64,000 bases of DNA, from NCBI GenBank assembly GCA_950295325.1, contig OX485807.1, forward strand, positions 26,137,666-26,201,665. Direction: 5' to 3'. The stretch's first letter is position 1. Each line of letters begins with the position of its first letter. The notes beneath the pieces were generated by a model, which saw only the letters and a program-made list of their open reading frames with translations, did not search any database and was not told where the DNA came from. Below are positions 1 through 12,679 of the stretch, one piece after another. This DNA comes from Polytrichum commune. Taxonomy: Eukaryota > Streptophyta > Polytrichopsida > Polytrichales > Polytrichaceae. The position numbers and the translations under genes were made by a program.

Positions 1-104
1 GAAAGCTTGTGAATATGAGAGCACTCCTGTAAATTGCATTGTTTGTTTCTAACTTATTTGAATATTGGTATTATGTTGTCATAGAACCATTCATTCAGCT
101 TCTG

Positions 105-130
105 ATATATATATATATATATATATATAT
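105..130. repeat. (TA)n microsatellite in a BIG intron
   Basis: An uninterrupted AT/TA dinucleotide run ends 13 bases before the acceptor of the first exon in the window. The tract plus the following T-rich stretch may serve as the pyrimidine/AT-rich region before the AG. Confidence 0.9.
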
Positions 131-143
131 TTTTGTGGTGAAG

Positions 144-3100
144 GTGAATTCATTGTCACGGTTGGCACAAGGAAGTCCTAATGCAGATCCCAATGCGGCT
201 GTTCTATCACAGAACATCACGTTGAAGTCCTCATCACTACAAGTATGTGAAGAACTAGAAACATGTTCCTTGCATATTTTGTGTGGCTTGTGTAAGCAGA
301 TCGTATTTATGTCTGTAGTTTCTTGAAAAGGAGTTGTGATTGTTGTAGAAGGTTCTTGTCAGCTTTGATCAGCTTGGCTGTAGTTAGTAACTGATTTACA
401 TCTGCTTTCAAGCATGAGCATGGACTAGTTGCCATAATAGAGTTATCCTTTAAATCAGTGCGACTTTTGGTAGGGAGTTGGTTTTTTTGCTTACAACACC
501 TTTGATATTTGGTAAGTTTACGGTGCATGCTTGGAGGTAGTGTGGAAGTTTAAACAAAGAACATTCTATATCCACCATTGAGGTCAAACTCATTTTGGCA
601 TGCCAAGAGGTGCTAAAATGAGTTTGTCTTTCAAAGTACCAGAATTGGTTGCTATTCTTTTAAATTCAAACACTACCTCCAAGCATGCACCACAAGTGGA
701 GACACATTATTGATTTTGTATGCAAAACAATGATGGGAAAATATAGGGATGAACCCTGCCGAAAATTTTCAATGAGTTAAGGGATAACTCTAATATGATG
801 AAGTTTTAATTGGAATTATACATGCTCATATTTGTGTTCAATGTGATACAGGAATAAAATGTATTTTACTTGCAAGAAGAGAGAGGCAGTTTAGTCTAAA
901 TTGAAGAATATGGTCCACTTCTGACAATCATGTTTTCATGGAATGGCAGTGTCTGGTGAGTGTGTTACGGTCACTTGGCATGTGGACATCAAGGCAGAGG
1001 GGCAATAGGGTTATGTATCCTGATCTTTCGGCTCCAGAGCTCCAGAGTTCTAGTTCAGGGGCTGTTCCTGATGATTTGGAGTTTGAAGTTAAAGATGAGA
1101 GTAAGGGTCCTACACAAGCAGATGAGTTTGAGAAAGCAAAAGCTCTGAAGGTCACAATGGGGAGTGCTGTGGCTAAGGTATATCTTTTCTTCGCTGAAAC
1201 TATCTTGATAATAGCTGAAGACTTTGTCTGTGCAAGGAGATGTACATCCAAATACTTGCTGTAGTATCCCTATGACAAACTAGATGTTAGTTTATTTATA
1301 TTTTTTTCTGGTGCTTGTAAAGTTTTTTGGAATGAGCATGTGATTTTGTGAAGACATGATGCCCAAGATTATCAGTGTTCTGAGGATTTAGAGTGCTCTT
1401 TTTTGTTCAGGTGTATGAAGATTACTAATTGTTTTCAAAATATGCTTGGCATGGTTGTGGACATAGTTCAATCTTAAGCCTTCCAATGGAATCAAGTTCC
1501 TGCTGGAGCATAATTTGGTTGCTAAAGAACCAAAAGCAATTGCACTTTTCTTAAAAGATACACCGGGCTTGGATAAGGTACGTCTATTGTGATTATGTTG
1601 GTTGATTGTATGTACTTTGGCATGATGGAAATTGCTCTTCTGTTTGTGAAAGGCACTCAGGTGCTGCATTGATTGTTTTTATGGTGCAGAAAATGATAGG
1701 TGATTATTTGGGCCAGCACGAGGACTTCCCTTTGTCAGTCATGCATGCATATGTTGATTCATTGGATTTCAGTGGCATAAAATTCGATAAAGCTGTCCGA
1801 GTATTCCTGAATGGGTTTCGCCTTCCTGGAGAAGCTCAGAAAATTGATCGAATTATGGAGAAATTTGCTGAGAGGTGAGGCACGTATGCTAAGCCAGGTT
1901 TTTGTGTTATAACCTGTATCAAGTTGGCAGTTATACCATGAGAGCTGTTGCAGGTCACTGAACACTCTGCATATTCATGTCTTAAATTTATGTATCATTC
2001 CTCTCGGTACTAAAATGATACTTGCTGTCTGTATGAGAGTTACCCTTAAAATCTCTCAAAAATTCATGTTTTGGCCCCACATTGGACAATGTATGATGTT
2101 TAAGGAGTGCTCAAGTGGTATTGGAAGCCCCAATTTTGGTGAAATGAATGGGAGGTGTTTGACTTTGGCCCAAAAACGCCTATGTAAAAATGAATTTCAT
2201 GGCAAGCTTTGAGGGCACCTACAATGGTGCTCTCAAAACTTAACATAGGATTCATTTTGATATAACCATCTCTTGGTCGAAGTGAAACACCTCTGCTTCA
2301 ATCCACCAAAATTAGGGGTTCCAACACCACTTGAATACTCTATAAACATTATAAATTGTCAAAAGTGGGGCAAACTCCTTATTCGAAACATGAGTAATTG
2401 AGACTTTGAGGGTAACTCTATTGATTAGATTGTTTTGCATGGTGAAGTCACTTGCATGTAGGTTACATGTGATTCTCCCAATCATGCATTAACTTGGATC
2501 CTTGTCACGTAGGTATTGTCGAGACAATCCTAATCTCTTCAAGAATGCAGACACAGCCTATGTACTTGCATATGCTGTTATCATGCTCAACACAGATGCC
2601 CACAATCCTATGGTTACCAAGAAAATGACCAAGGCTGATTTTGTGCGCATGAACTCCTCCAGTGACGTTGAGGAACATGCTCCCACGGTACTACATCTCT
2701 TATCCAAAGTTCATAAGTTTCTCCTCTGTTGGTTTTTTGGCCCTTATATGCCAATGTGGGCTGTTTGTTCTGTTAGAATTTTTTTGCTCTTCCAAGGGAG
2801 GAGTTATATTCGTATCATGGAAAAAAGTTGCATCAATGTTTGATAAGGACAGAATGTTTGATAAGGAGTTCAAATGGACAGAATGAGTCTTACAAGTCGT
2901 TTTTTGAAGTCTTGTTTAAAGACCAAAGTTGTTCAAAGTATTGATAAGAGCACAACTGAAAACAGACTATTGGTATTTTTTTAACCTATATAACTATTAA
3001 AACATCCACCTATTAGGGATTCATGTCATGTTATGAAATTGTTGAAAGGTACTTCAATATGCAAGTTTTATGACAAACGACACTGAAATTCACTCAAGAT

Positions 3101-6100
3101 ATTTCCATTAGTCTAAACCCAAGGTTGAACTCTTACTGGTTTATTCTCAAAAATAAAATAGCAAATAGGCCAGGATGGTAATGATCTTCAACCAGCTTTT
3201 TATGAAGCACCCCCCTAACTAGCATTTTGGTTAATTTGACCAAAAGTTTTGGTGCCAGAGGTTAGAATTTGCCCAAGCTAAATTGTTTGGTCTGACTATC
3301 TGCTCCTGCTGATCATCCTTATGCCTGGCTTGAACTCAGGATCTCTTGGAAGAAATATACGACTCCATTGTTCGTGAGGAGATTAAACTGAAAGATGATG
3401 ATTCCAAGAGGGAGAGGATGGAAGAGAAAAGTTCGCTAGTCAGTATTTTGAATCTTGGTGGCGCGGGGCGAAAAGGCGCAGCTGATACCAAGAAGGAGAG
3501 TGATGAGATAGTGCAGGTCACACAATCGTATTTTAGGAAAGCTGGTTTCAAGAAAGGAGTGTTTTATAAAGCAGAGCATGAGGACCTTGCACGTCCAATG
3601 CTTGAGGCAGTCGGGTGGCCATTACTTGCGGCGTTCTCAGTGACTATGGAGGACAGTGATAACAAACCGCGCGTCCTTTTGTGTATGGAAGGCGTTCGGC
3701 TGGGAATTCACCTGACAAAGGCACTTGGAATGGAGACCATGCGTTATGCATTCCTAACATCATTGGTCAGGTTGGTTCCAAATCCTTTTCTATCGTCATG
3801 GGTCAGGTTGGTTCCATATCCTTCTCTTTTATAGTGTGTCGTTAGTTCTTGACCTGTACACATATTCACCTCTATTTCCATTAGTGGACCACCATTTGAA
3901 ATATCCCATAAATATAGAGTGTAGAATATATAGGATTGCCACATCATTTGAAAAATAACTACACATAGTCTATAAAACCAAGTAAATTCTACCTTTCTCT
4001 GCTCACTCTCCCTTCCTTGCTACCTCATGCATTCTGTGGGTCTTCCCTTGTCAACATATACATTGTGTTCATTGAAGCTCTGGTAAATTCCAACATTATG
4101 ATTATTTTTTACGGAAAACATGGAGGCATAGAAGAAGTGATGAAATAACCAAGAAATACAAAACATATACTAGTTAACCCAAGAAACACTCATGTTTATC
4201 AAAGCAATGACTTCCAAAGGCCATGATTAATGGAAATCTAATAAAGTAGTACATTTTCTCAACCCTCCTCATCTTCCAGCCCCTCCCAATCCCTTCTCTC
4301 CTACCATTGCCTTTCCAATTTAATTTCCAAGTGTTTACAGTGCCCCAATCCCCGCCCCCAACTAATAGCCTTGCATAAATTAAGGGGTACATGTATGGTC
4401 CTCCATCATCTTTGATGTACACACTTCTTGTGCGAGAACTCTGGAGTTTCTTATTTTTTTTCTGAGCTCAAAGAAATTATGATTTCTTGATGGTTAAGTG
4501 GAAGGAATCAATCGTTTCTGCAGACTTTGCATGGAGCATATTACTATATGGATGGTTTCCAGGTCTAAATGCAACAACATTCTGTCAAAAGGTGTTGATA
4601 TTTTTTATCCATCATGAGCAGATCAAAATTTTGAAGGCAGACCTCAAATTCTATTTGTCTACCTGTACAAACAACGTTTCTTTGTTAATTTTGAAGATCA
4701 TTCTATTATGCAGATTCACATTCTTGCATGCACCAAGAGAGATGCGATCAAAGAATGTGGAGGCCCTGAAGACACTTTTATCCATTTGTCAGAATGAGCC
4801 AGAAGCTCTGCAAGACACTTGGAATGCTGTCCTGGAGTGTGTTTCGCGGCTTGAGTTTATCACCTCTACTCCCGGCATTGCAGCTAATTTAATGCAGGGT
4901 AGTAATCAGATATCACGGGACTCATTGGTCCTTTCGTTGACCGAACTTACGGGAAAGCCGACGGAACAGGTTTTTGTCAACAGTATAAGGCTCCCAAGTG
5001 ACGTGATTGTGGAGTTCTTTGGAGCGTTGTGTGGTGTTTCAGCAGAGGAGTTGAAACAGTCTCCCCCACGTGTGTTCAGCTTAACAAAGTTGGTAGAAAT
5101 TAGCTACTACAACATGACCCGTATCCGCATGGTAAGTTTTTCTCAAATGGAAGTATTGTGTTTATACACAACCACCATTTTGGTGGTTGGTGGTTGAAAG
5201 TTACTTTCTTTGGCTCTATTTTTAAAGGATAAGGAGGGACAAGGCGCATTAGTGACAAGTACAATCACAACTACTCTACCTTGCCCAACTATGGTAGTTG
5301 GGAGTTTTGTGATGGTTGTAATTTCAAATTTTCATTGGTTCTATTTTTTTGTAGTTGCTTTTGTGGAACGGGGATAGATTTTCAAAGCCAAAGCATGGGA
5401 GAGGACAATTTGTAGGAGGAAATCACTCTTATACAAAATTTCTGCTAGAATCCATAGATTGTTTCTTTACTCCATGGATTGCACTAATAGGAGGGGACGT
5501 CATTGAGGTCAAATACACTTTTCAACTACTCAGAGTAGTTGTGTGTAAATGAAAACCACTCATAGTTGTGGTTGAAAGTGGGCTCAAACCACAACCACAG
5601 CCACAACCACTTGAGTAGTTGTGTGTAAATGCACCTTGAGTTAGGTAAATGGGCGTCTTTTGTGGGTAATTCCATTGGCCATGTTTTGGAAGTCCTACAT
5701 ACCTCTTAAACAAACATATGCTACTTTTTCCCATACATAGGTGTTTTTGACCACTGCAGTAAGTGGCACTCTATATTGGTCTCTGAACTGCCACTTTCAT
5801 TTTCATGTAAAACTCATGACACCTGATGCAAATGAGGTTTTGCCTGGAGGATTTTGGACTGTTATGTTCCATGTAGGAGCTAGGTAATACAGTGAATAAG
5901 ATACGCAAACTAGATTTAGAATGGCTTCTACCTTGAATTCTATCCTTAGATCATAGGCAAAGATCTTTTGCCTTCATTGTAGTTTGACTGCTTTGTGGGT
6001 TCTGCTTACTGTGCTAGGAAGGGATTTGGTGAGATGAAAACACTGAGGATGCATGCATTTTAATCTTTTCCAGGTTTGGGGAAGGATCTGGGCAGTTCTT

Positions 6101-9100
6101 TCTCTGCATTTCGTTTCAGCTGGAAGTCACTCTGATGAGAAGATTGCAATGTATGCAATTGACTCCTTGAGGCAGCTTGCCATCAAATACCTTGAGAGGG
6201 CTGAACTTGCCAATTTCACATTTCAAAATGACATTTTGAAGCCGTTTGTCATTATTATGCGAAACAGCAAGAATCCTACAATCCGAGCTTTGATTGTGGA
6301 CTGCATAATACAGGTGGGTATTTAACAAATTGAATGATTTCATCACCTCAGAAACTGCACATAGGATTGGGTGTTTATGCAGAAATGGCCATATGCAACA
6401 GAAATAGAGCTAACCAAATTTCACACATCTAGAAACCCTCCTAGGGAATCTTCTATGCATTTAATATGCCTAAGATATGTCTAAGTAATATTATATTGAT
6501 AACTGCTCTCAATTGAGTAGGTGTTCTCAATTTGTCACTATTGTAGTGTGGAGTAGGTTGTTCATCATAGTATTTAAATGCAATGCTATTGAGTCCATTT
6601 ACAAACTGATAAAAAGACTTGACTTCGTGTTCAGATGATTAAATCAAAGATTGGGAGCATCAAATCTGGATGGAGAAGTGTGTTCATGGTTTTCACTACA
6701 GCTGCATATGATGATGTGGAGTCCATTTCTGATGTTGCTTTTGAGAATGTAGAACAAGGTATGCTATTCCCCTAGATGCTTGAGCTCCTTATCTCCTACT
6801 AGGTGAGAGAACATACTATTTGTATTGAAATCTTATTTTTCTACAATGTCCTGTGAGACAAAACCCATGCAGTGTTGATATGCTTTGTATTCTTTATACC
6901 CCTTCTGTTACAGTATTTTTGAGTGTTAAGAGTTTCCTGCAATTGGTTAATATCATACATTCTTGTCCAGTTATACTGGAACATTTTGATCAGGTGGTGG
7001 GAGACTGTTTCATGGATTGCGTGAACTGTCTTATTGCTTTTGCCAACAATAAAATCAGTCCACGTACAAGCTTGAAGTCTATTGCTCTTCTTCGAATATG
7101 TGAGGATCGTCTTGCAGAGGTAAATTAAAAATCTGGAGTTTGTTATACTGGTAGAAACTAGAGTGATGGTTGCCATTTTCATTCTTGTGTCATTAACCAT
7201 CTTATGTAAGGTAGAGCATGCTAAAGCCATTACCTCACTCGAAACCAACACCCTAAGATATATATGCACAATATGTACATGTTGATTATGAGAATATCCA
7301 CCACTTTAACATCAGGCTCCCGTAATGGCTTTGTGTCACCAATCAACAAAACTTCGAACCTCGGCAACTTTTGCATATGGAATTCAAATAAGCCATCGTT
7401 GGTGCATTGTAATCTCCTGTCAATTGCTAACAAGAATCATTGAAAACTTATGAATCTAATACTAGTACCTGGATGCAGGGCCAGATACCGGGGGGTGTTT
7501 CAAGGGTTGGGGGTGGGTCGGATCAATCAGATCTTGAGGTTGCTGAATACTATTGGTTTCCAATGCTCGCTGGGCTCTCGGATCTTACATCAGATCCAAG
7601 AACTGAAGTGCGAAATTGTGCACTAGAAGTATTGTTCGACTTGCTCAAGGAGCGAGGGCGGAACTTTTCTGGCCCATTTTGGGAAAGTGTGTTCCATCGT
7701 GTTTTGTTTCCGATATTTGATTACGTGCGCCATGCTGGCAAGGATGGCGAAAAGCCGGCCTCCGCAGATCAATGGCTTCGAGAAACTTGCATCCACTCCC
7801 TGCAGCTTCTATGTGATCTCTTCAGCAGCTTTTACAAGGTGTTACTGACATTTCTTATAAACTGCATGTTTACATAGGTCTCTATTCTAGTGGACATTAA
7901 ATTGCAATATCACAGCTCCAAAAATTGTGCATTGCTGAATTTTTCATTACTGAACCTATATGTCTTTTGCAGGAGGTGTCGTTTCTGTTGCCCGCCTTGT
8001 TAGGATTGCTGCTTGATTGTGCAACCCGACCTGATCAAACCTTAGCTGCAATTTCAATGGGTGCTTTAGTGCGACTTGCTGAAGTTGGTGGTCACCAATT
8101 CAATGACAAGGACTGGTCCACAGTACTAGATAGCATTCGGTATTTCCCTCAACTTTGTGGTCTGTCAGATCAGACTAGAGGTAATAGAGTTATCCTCTAA
8201 CTCAACGTGGCTTTTGATGGGGAGTTGGTTGTTTTGCATACCACATCTTCCATGTTTGGTAAGATTTTGTGCATGGTTGGAGGCAGGCTGGAGGTTTGAA
8301 TGAGGAACATTCGATATTGGCGTTTCATTGAGGGTCAAACTCGTTTTGGCGTGCCAAGAGGTGCTAAAATGAGTTTGGCTGTCAGTGAATTGAAGTAGGT
8401 TGTTCTTCATTCCAGTTCAAACACTACCTCAACAAGCATGCAGCACAAGTGAAAAGAAATTATTAACTTTGTATACAAGTTCAACCAATAGAAAATTGTA
8501 GGGGATCAACTCCCAACAAATAGTCCTGTTGAATCAAAGATAACTCTGTTTTGCTGGGATTGTTTATGACTTGAGATGTGAAACGTACACAATACCATGC
8601 TGTGAGAGAGCATATTAAGAGGCCCAGAGGAGGCTTAGTAAAGTGAAATGCTTTGGAAGTTTCTTGTCTACCAGTGGATTCTACAATTATTTTCTTGACT
8701 TTTTGAGGTTGCCTGTGCAGGGATGCATGCTACACCACCCAGCCAGTAGAGCTATTAAACCCAGAGAGTAATTTGACCTTTGGGTCAGATTTTGGTACCG
8801 GACCACGGAAGTTTGGGAACATGACCAATACAAATCTGAGAGGAGATCAAACCCCAACGGGAATTTCTGAACAGGATGGTGATCGTTCGGAGGTCCTTGA
8901 AAATGGGGGTGTTGCTGGAACTGCAGGGAATGGAAATAATAGTGATATATCAAAGTTAAATCGGCAACTGAGTGTGGACTCTGCAGCAGATGATCGGCTC
9001 GAGAGACTGAGCATAGCAGAGTCTGAAGGTGCCACTCTTTAATTGATCAACACATTTGATAGAATCCTGCTGTAAACTCTATTGTTTGAAAGTTCTCACT

Positions 9101-12100
9101 CCATTTTTATTTCGTCATTAATAACTTCATCTCAATTTAATCTGCTTCTACATAACCCATTCTTAAGTATGAAGACTTTTATCAAAGTCTCAGTACTGTG
9201 GCTGTGGGCACTGTGAGTTTCCAACCATTAAAATATGGACGTAAGAGATATCCTTCAATTCAATGGGACTTTCTGCTGGGAGTTGGTCTCCTATGATTTT
9301 CCATTGCTTTAGGAATATAGAATATCAGTAATTTAACCACTTGGGATTGGATGTTTGGAGGTAGTGTTTGAACTTGAATAAAGAGTAACATATTTCAGTT
9401 TGTTGAGGGTCAAACTCATTCTAGCACCTCTTGGCATGCCAATTTGAGTTTGACCATATGTCACCATCTATGTTTGGCTCATCCATATGAATGTCCAGAA
9501 CTAGATTTTGGTAGTCGTAATGTGACAAGAAAGTTCATGTCTTGATTGTAGGTTCAGAAGCAACAGCCTCACTTGCTTCTCCCAAGGTTGCTAGTAGTGG
9601 CATGTTCAGTAATCAAGCGACGGGGCGTTCCTTTATGAGTAATGTAATGGATACGCTGCTCTTGAAGAACACAACGTTCAGGAGCAACAGGGTCAAGACA
9701 GTAGAACCGGGTGTACATAACTCTCCCCAGGTGATTTATATTTTGTGTTTGTAGGCCTCATAAATTTTTTTTGATGTATTTTTTGCAGTTCAACAATTTC
9801 CTCACATGTGGAAGATGCTTTGGCATGATGTTGTCTTTCACTTAGCAGTGCTAGGAATTTTAACCAAATTCTCGGAATCACTTGCATCCACAGGAGGATA
9901 TAGATGTCGGAGAACAAGGGCCGGATGGAAGTGAGTTGGAAGGACCATTACTGCAGGGTGTGAGATCAAAATGTGTCATACAGCTTTTGTTATTGGGTGC
10001 TCTAGATAGTCTACAAGTAAGAATCTCTTCCACTCTCATTTGATTACCACTATAGCGTCTATTGGTGGGTACAGGTGGGTTGTCTTACTTTCAGATGGTG
10101 TTCTCAGGGTGGCTTTATACTAGGGTCCAAGACCAAAGAATCTCCAAAATCAAGTGAGCTTATTGGTTGCGAGGAATTTTTAAGCCCAAGAAATTTGCAG
10201 TAGGGTCCATGTCCGAGGGATGAAAAAATGAAGTGGCGTTAAAATGGCATCACTTCCTGCCAAATCTTGTCGGTCCCCACTAAAGAATGTAATTAGTGTC
10301 AGAACTAAACTTCAAGCTTTGGTCCAATCTTGAGTCTGTAAGCAAGCTCCATTTGGGGATGTTTTGGACCTCCAGTTTCTTGGACCCGGATTTCAATTTA
10401 AACCCACCCTCAGTCAATTACAGTGCAGTGATGATTTTTATGGTAGAAGGGAAGGTCATGTGTTCAGTCCTGTTCTTAGTGGTGGTTCTCCTTTATGTGC
10501 CCAAAGGTTTGTGTCTTATCAAGTGTCTTTTTACTGCACACAATATACAGAGAAATCATTGGCAGCGGTTGCAACCCTGGCACAAGCGGCTAGTCATGGA
10601 TACTCTTCTTTCCATGGTTGATTTTGCTGCCTCATACAACTGTGATGCAAATCTTCGTGCAAGAATGCAGCAAGTATCTGGAGATAGGTATGCTTCTAAC
10701 ACTTACCTTGCCACAATGGAGTCCCAGCTAATAGAGTTGTCTGTAATGTCTCTGGGTCAAACTTTGGGTGAGTTGGTTAAAAGGTGAGTTTGAGAGCTTA
10801 TCTGTAAAGTTACCGAGTTTTTCTAAGGATTAAAATAACATGTTAAAAGAGTCGGATCAGTTTATTAAAAACTGGCGTTCTAGATAGTCAAACTAGGATT
10901 GGTGGGCTGATCTAGCCTTGTATAGTCCAGTCCGAGAATTAGGGAGGTGGATCCCATGGGCAACCCGAAAGTTCTCAAATTTTTGGATTGAAAGAAGGGG
11001 TCCAAGGAGTTTCACCCAAGTTTCAAAATTAGGCTGACACAAGGTGCTCTATAATGAGCTCTTCCTTCAAAAAGAGGCAACAAACTCATAGTTTGGTCCC
11101 TTTTCTAATGAGTTTATAGTTAATTCTAATGATGTGGGTATCTAAGGTAGACGAACTTGTTAGAAAGTTAGCCACATTTGGCCCTTTCAAAGTTACTTTT
11201 GGGCTTTGTCAATGTCCCCCCCCGCTGCCCCCCCCCCCCTTCACTTCAAATGGAGCATTTTTAGCTGCACCCTGTTTTTTTATTAAGTTATTTACCCTTA
11301 TATTGAAAGATGAAAGCTCTGTGAGATCAGATGTTTGCGCAAAGACTAAAATTGTTTCGTAGTCCTCACTGTAAAATATGGGTGCCTCTTCCTTAGATTC
11401 AATGGTCACTATCAAAAGCACATGTGTCTTACCAGACCAATATTTGTTTTCTCAGACCCCCTCCAAATCTACTGCGGCAAGAGACTGAAGGCACTCAGCT
11501 CTACCTGGCCGTTCTGAATAAGACTGCAGCCGAGACTGAGGATGAAGCGACAGATCTTGCAGACAATGAAGTACCTGTTGATTCCAACAAGGATGAGGCT
11601 ACCTTGAAAGGAGAGGCACAGCAGCTACGAGAAGATGCTGAAAGGCAACTCGTGTCATTTTGTGGGCACATTTTGAAAGAAGTTGCGACTGCGCAACCTG
11701 GTTTGAGTGACGCTGTCCAAGCTGACTCTCACCGTGCGCTTGCTTTAAGATCTCCAGTCACAGTCCAGGTTTAGCCCTACAAGATTTTTTCTGTTTTCCT
11801 CTTCCTCTTTGTTGTTCTTTGTTAAGTCGTTCCAGTCCAGTGAACACATTTGCTACTTGTTTCTTAATCAAACCTTTAATATCTCATTTGACTTATCAGT
11901 AAACTCAGTGGGACTTTTTGTCAGAAGGTTGTCCCATAGAATTTTCCATTCATTGTTTTGTGTAGAATATTAAAAACATCTTTCCACTTGTGCTGCATGT
12001 GTGGAGGTAGAATTTGCAACCCCTTTGGTTCCTTGAGGGTCAAACTTCTTGGCTTACCAAATGACTTTAACCCTCAATGAACCGATAGAGAATGTTCTTT

Positions 12101-12679
12101 GACCAAACCTCCACAATACACCGAACATGAAAGGTCTTCTATGCAAAACAACTAACTCCCGACCACAAGTCATGTTGAGGTGGATGATAACTCTAATGTT
12201 TTGATCTTCAGGACGCAGAAACCCTAATACTGTAAACTCTAAATCCCTACTATGTCTTCTTGCTTATCACAATAACGTCAAATTAGAAAAGTGATACTAA
12301 TATGGCTTGGGTGGATGTAACTATATATGCAGGTATTGCATGCCATGACTGATATGGAGACAAGCATGTTCAAGAAGCATCTACCAGAATTCTACCCTTA
12401 CTTCACTAAGCTTATTTGCAGCGACCAGGTAAATTACACCTTAGTTGCTTGTCACTCCACTTACTAACTGTTGAGACGCCTTTTGCTTATTATTATGATT
12501 GGAGATTTTATTGCAAACTTTGAAATCACATTCTATGTAGTTACTGCATAGATCTTTTGATTATTATGTATGTTGGACTTGAGACCTTCCTTCTGAATAT
12601 TGGTTCAACTGTGTAGATGGATGTGCGGAGAGCCCTGGGAGTCTTGTTCAGAGTGCAACTGGTGGCACTTCTACCATAA
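144..12679 (+). CDS. BIG-type brefeldin A-inhibited ARF guanine-nucleotide exchange factor (SEC7 family), 3' part
   Basis: Activates ARF GTPases at the trans-Golgi/endosome. Modelled exons: 144-242, 950-1177, 1467-1577, 1690-1874, 2513-2687, 3340-3770, 4714-5131, 6074-6313, 6635-6758, 6971-7119, 7479-7838, 7973-8139, 8721-9028, 9552-9730, 9894-10016, 10551-10687, 11456-11768, 12333-12428, 12617-12679. They sum to 3906 nt (1301 codons plus TAA), all with GT..AG borders, which supports the model. The SEC7 domain spans roughly residues 95-290 of this part; the catalytic-finger motif [13 protein letters not shown] lies in exon 4 with its glutamate near residue 194. HDS-type helical domains follow ([19 protein letters not shown] in exon 10). 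A low-complexity Ser/Gly/Asn linker fills exons 13-14, and the protein ends VQLVALLP. The DCB/HUS N-terminus, probably several hundred residues, lies left of the window. Assignment to a BIG1-4 or BIG5/MIN7 subclass is not made. Confidence 0.93.
438..792. mobile_element. Foldback MITE, family A, copy 1 (BIG intron)
   Basis: Ends are inverted: TAGAGTTATCC on the left and GGATAACTCTA on the right. An inner inverted pair lies around GCATGCTTGGAGGTAGTGT and CACTACCTCCAAGCATGC, so most of the element folds on itself. There is no ORF. It is related to copies at 8185-8548, 9245-9480 and 11890-12195 in other introns of the same gene. Family assignment to a known superfamily is not made. Confidence 0.75.
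1467..3400 (+). other. SEC7 catalytic domain of the BIG gene (exons 3-6)
   Basis: Exon 3 opens with [20 protein letters not shown], the usual start of a SEC7 fold. Exon 4 carries the catalytic-finger motif with an intact glutamate ([10 protein letters not shown]). Exon 5 carries [19 protein letters not shown], the loop that lines the ARF groove and contacts brefeldin A in sensitive members. Exon 6 begins [17 protein letters not shown], the end of the domain. All expected parts are present, so the exchange activity is probably intact. Sensitivity to brefeldin A cannot be read from this alone. Confidence 0.88.
2036..2420. mobile_element. Foldback element with AGAGTTACCCT-type termini (BIG intron 4)
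   Basis: Terminal inverted repeats run from AGAGTTACCCTTAAAATCTC at the left to GAGACTTTGAGGGTAACTCT at the right. The inside is also self-complementary, for example AAAATGAATTTCATGGCAAG against CTTAACATAGGATTCATTTT. It is non-coding. The outer bases resemble those of family A (AGAGTTATCC), so it may be a cousin. Confidence 0.7.
5160..5632. mobile_element. Foldback element with GTTGTG-rich arms (BIG intron 7)
   Basis: The left end reads TTTATACACAACCACC and the right end GGTTGTG..GTTGTGTGTAAATG in inverted orientation. Several internal blocks are mutually complementary: ACACAACCACCATTTTGGTG, CAACTATGGTAGTTG, CAACTACTCAGAGTAGTTG, and ACCACAACCACAGCCACAAC. No ORF. Boundaries are approximate because the arms are imperfect. 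Confidence 0.6.
8185..8548. mobile_element. Foldback MITE, family A, copy 2 (BIG intron 12)
   Basis: It starts TAGAGTTATCCTCTAACTCA and ends AAAGATAACTCTG. The body matches copy 1: a GGGAGTTGG block, a GCATGG..GGAGG block, a GGTCAAACTC..TTTTGGCGTGCC block, then GTTCAAACACTACCTC. It sits 45 bases after exon 12, fully inside the intron. Confidence 0.72.
9245..9480. mobile_element. Partial family A MITE, copy 3 (BIG intron 13)
   Basis: It contains the family A blocks GAGATATCCTTCAATTCAAT, GGGAGTTGGTCTCC, GGAGGTAGTGTTTGAAC and GGGTCAAACTCATTC followed by GGCATGCCAA. The right terminus is missing or too decayed to place. Confidence 0.55.
10108..10410. mobile_element. Imperfect foldback element (BIG intron 15)
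   Basis: Left arm GGGTGGCTTTATACTAGGG then GTCCAAGACC. The right arm in inverted orientation holds TTGGACCCGGATTTCAATTT and AAACCCACCC. Inner blocks TCTCCAAAATCAAGTGAGCT and AAGCAAGCTCCATTTGGGGA also pair. Boundaries are uncertain by tens of bases. Confidence 0.45.
11216..11239. repeat. Poly-C tract in BIG intron 16
   Basis: A nearly pure C run broken by GCTG, about 215 bases before exon 17. It is low-complexity sequence that is prone to slippage. Confidence 0.9.
11890..12195. mobile_element. Foldback MITE, family A, diverged copy 4 (BIG intron 17)
   Basis: It has the family landmarks in order: CTCAGTGGGACTTTTTGTC, TGTGGAGGTAGAATTTG, GAGGGTCAAACTTCTTGGC, then the inverted half CCCTCAATGAACCGATAGAG and the terminal GATAACTCTA. 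The left terminus is decayed. Confidence 0.6.
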
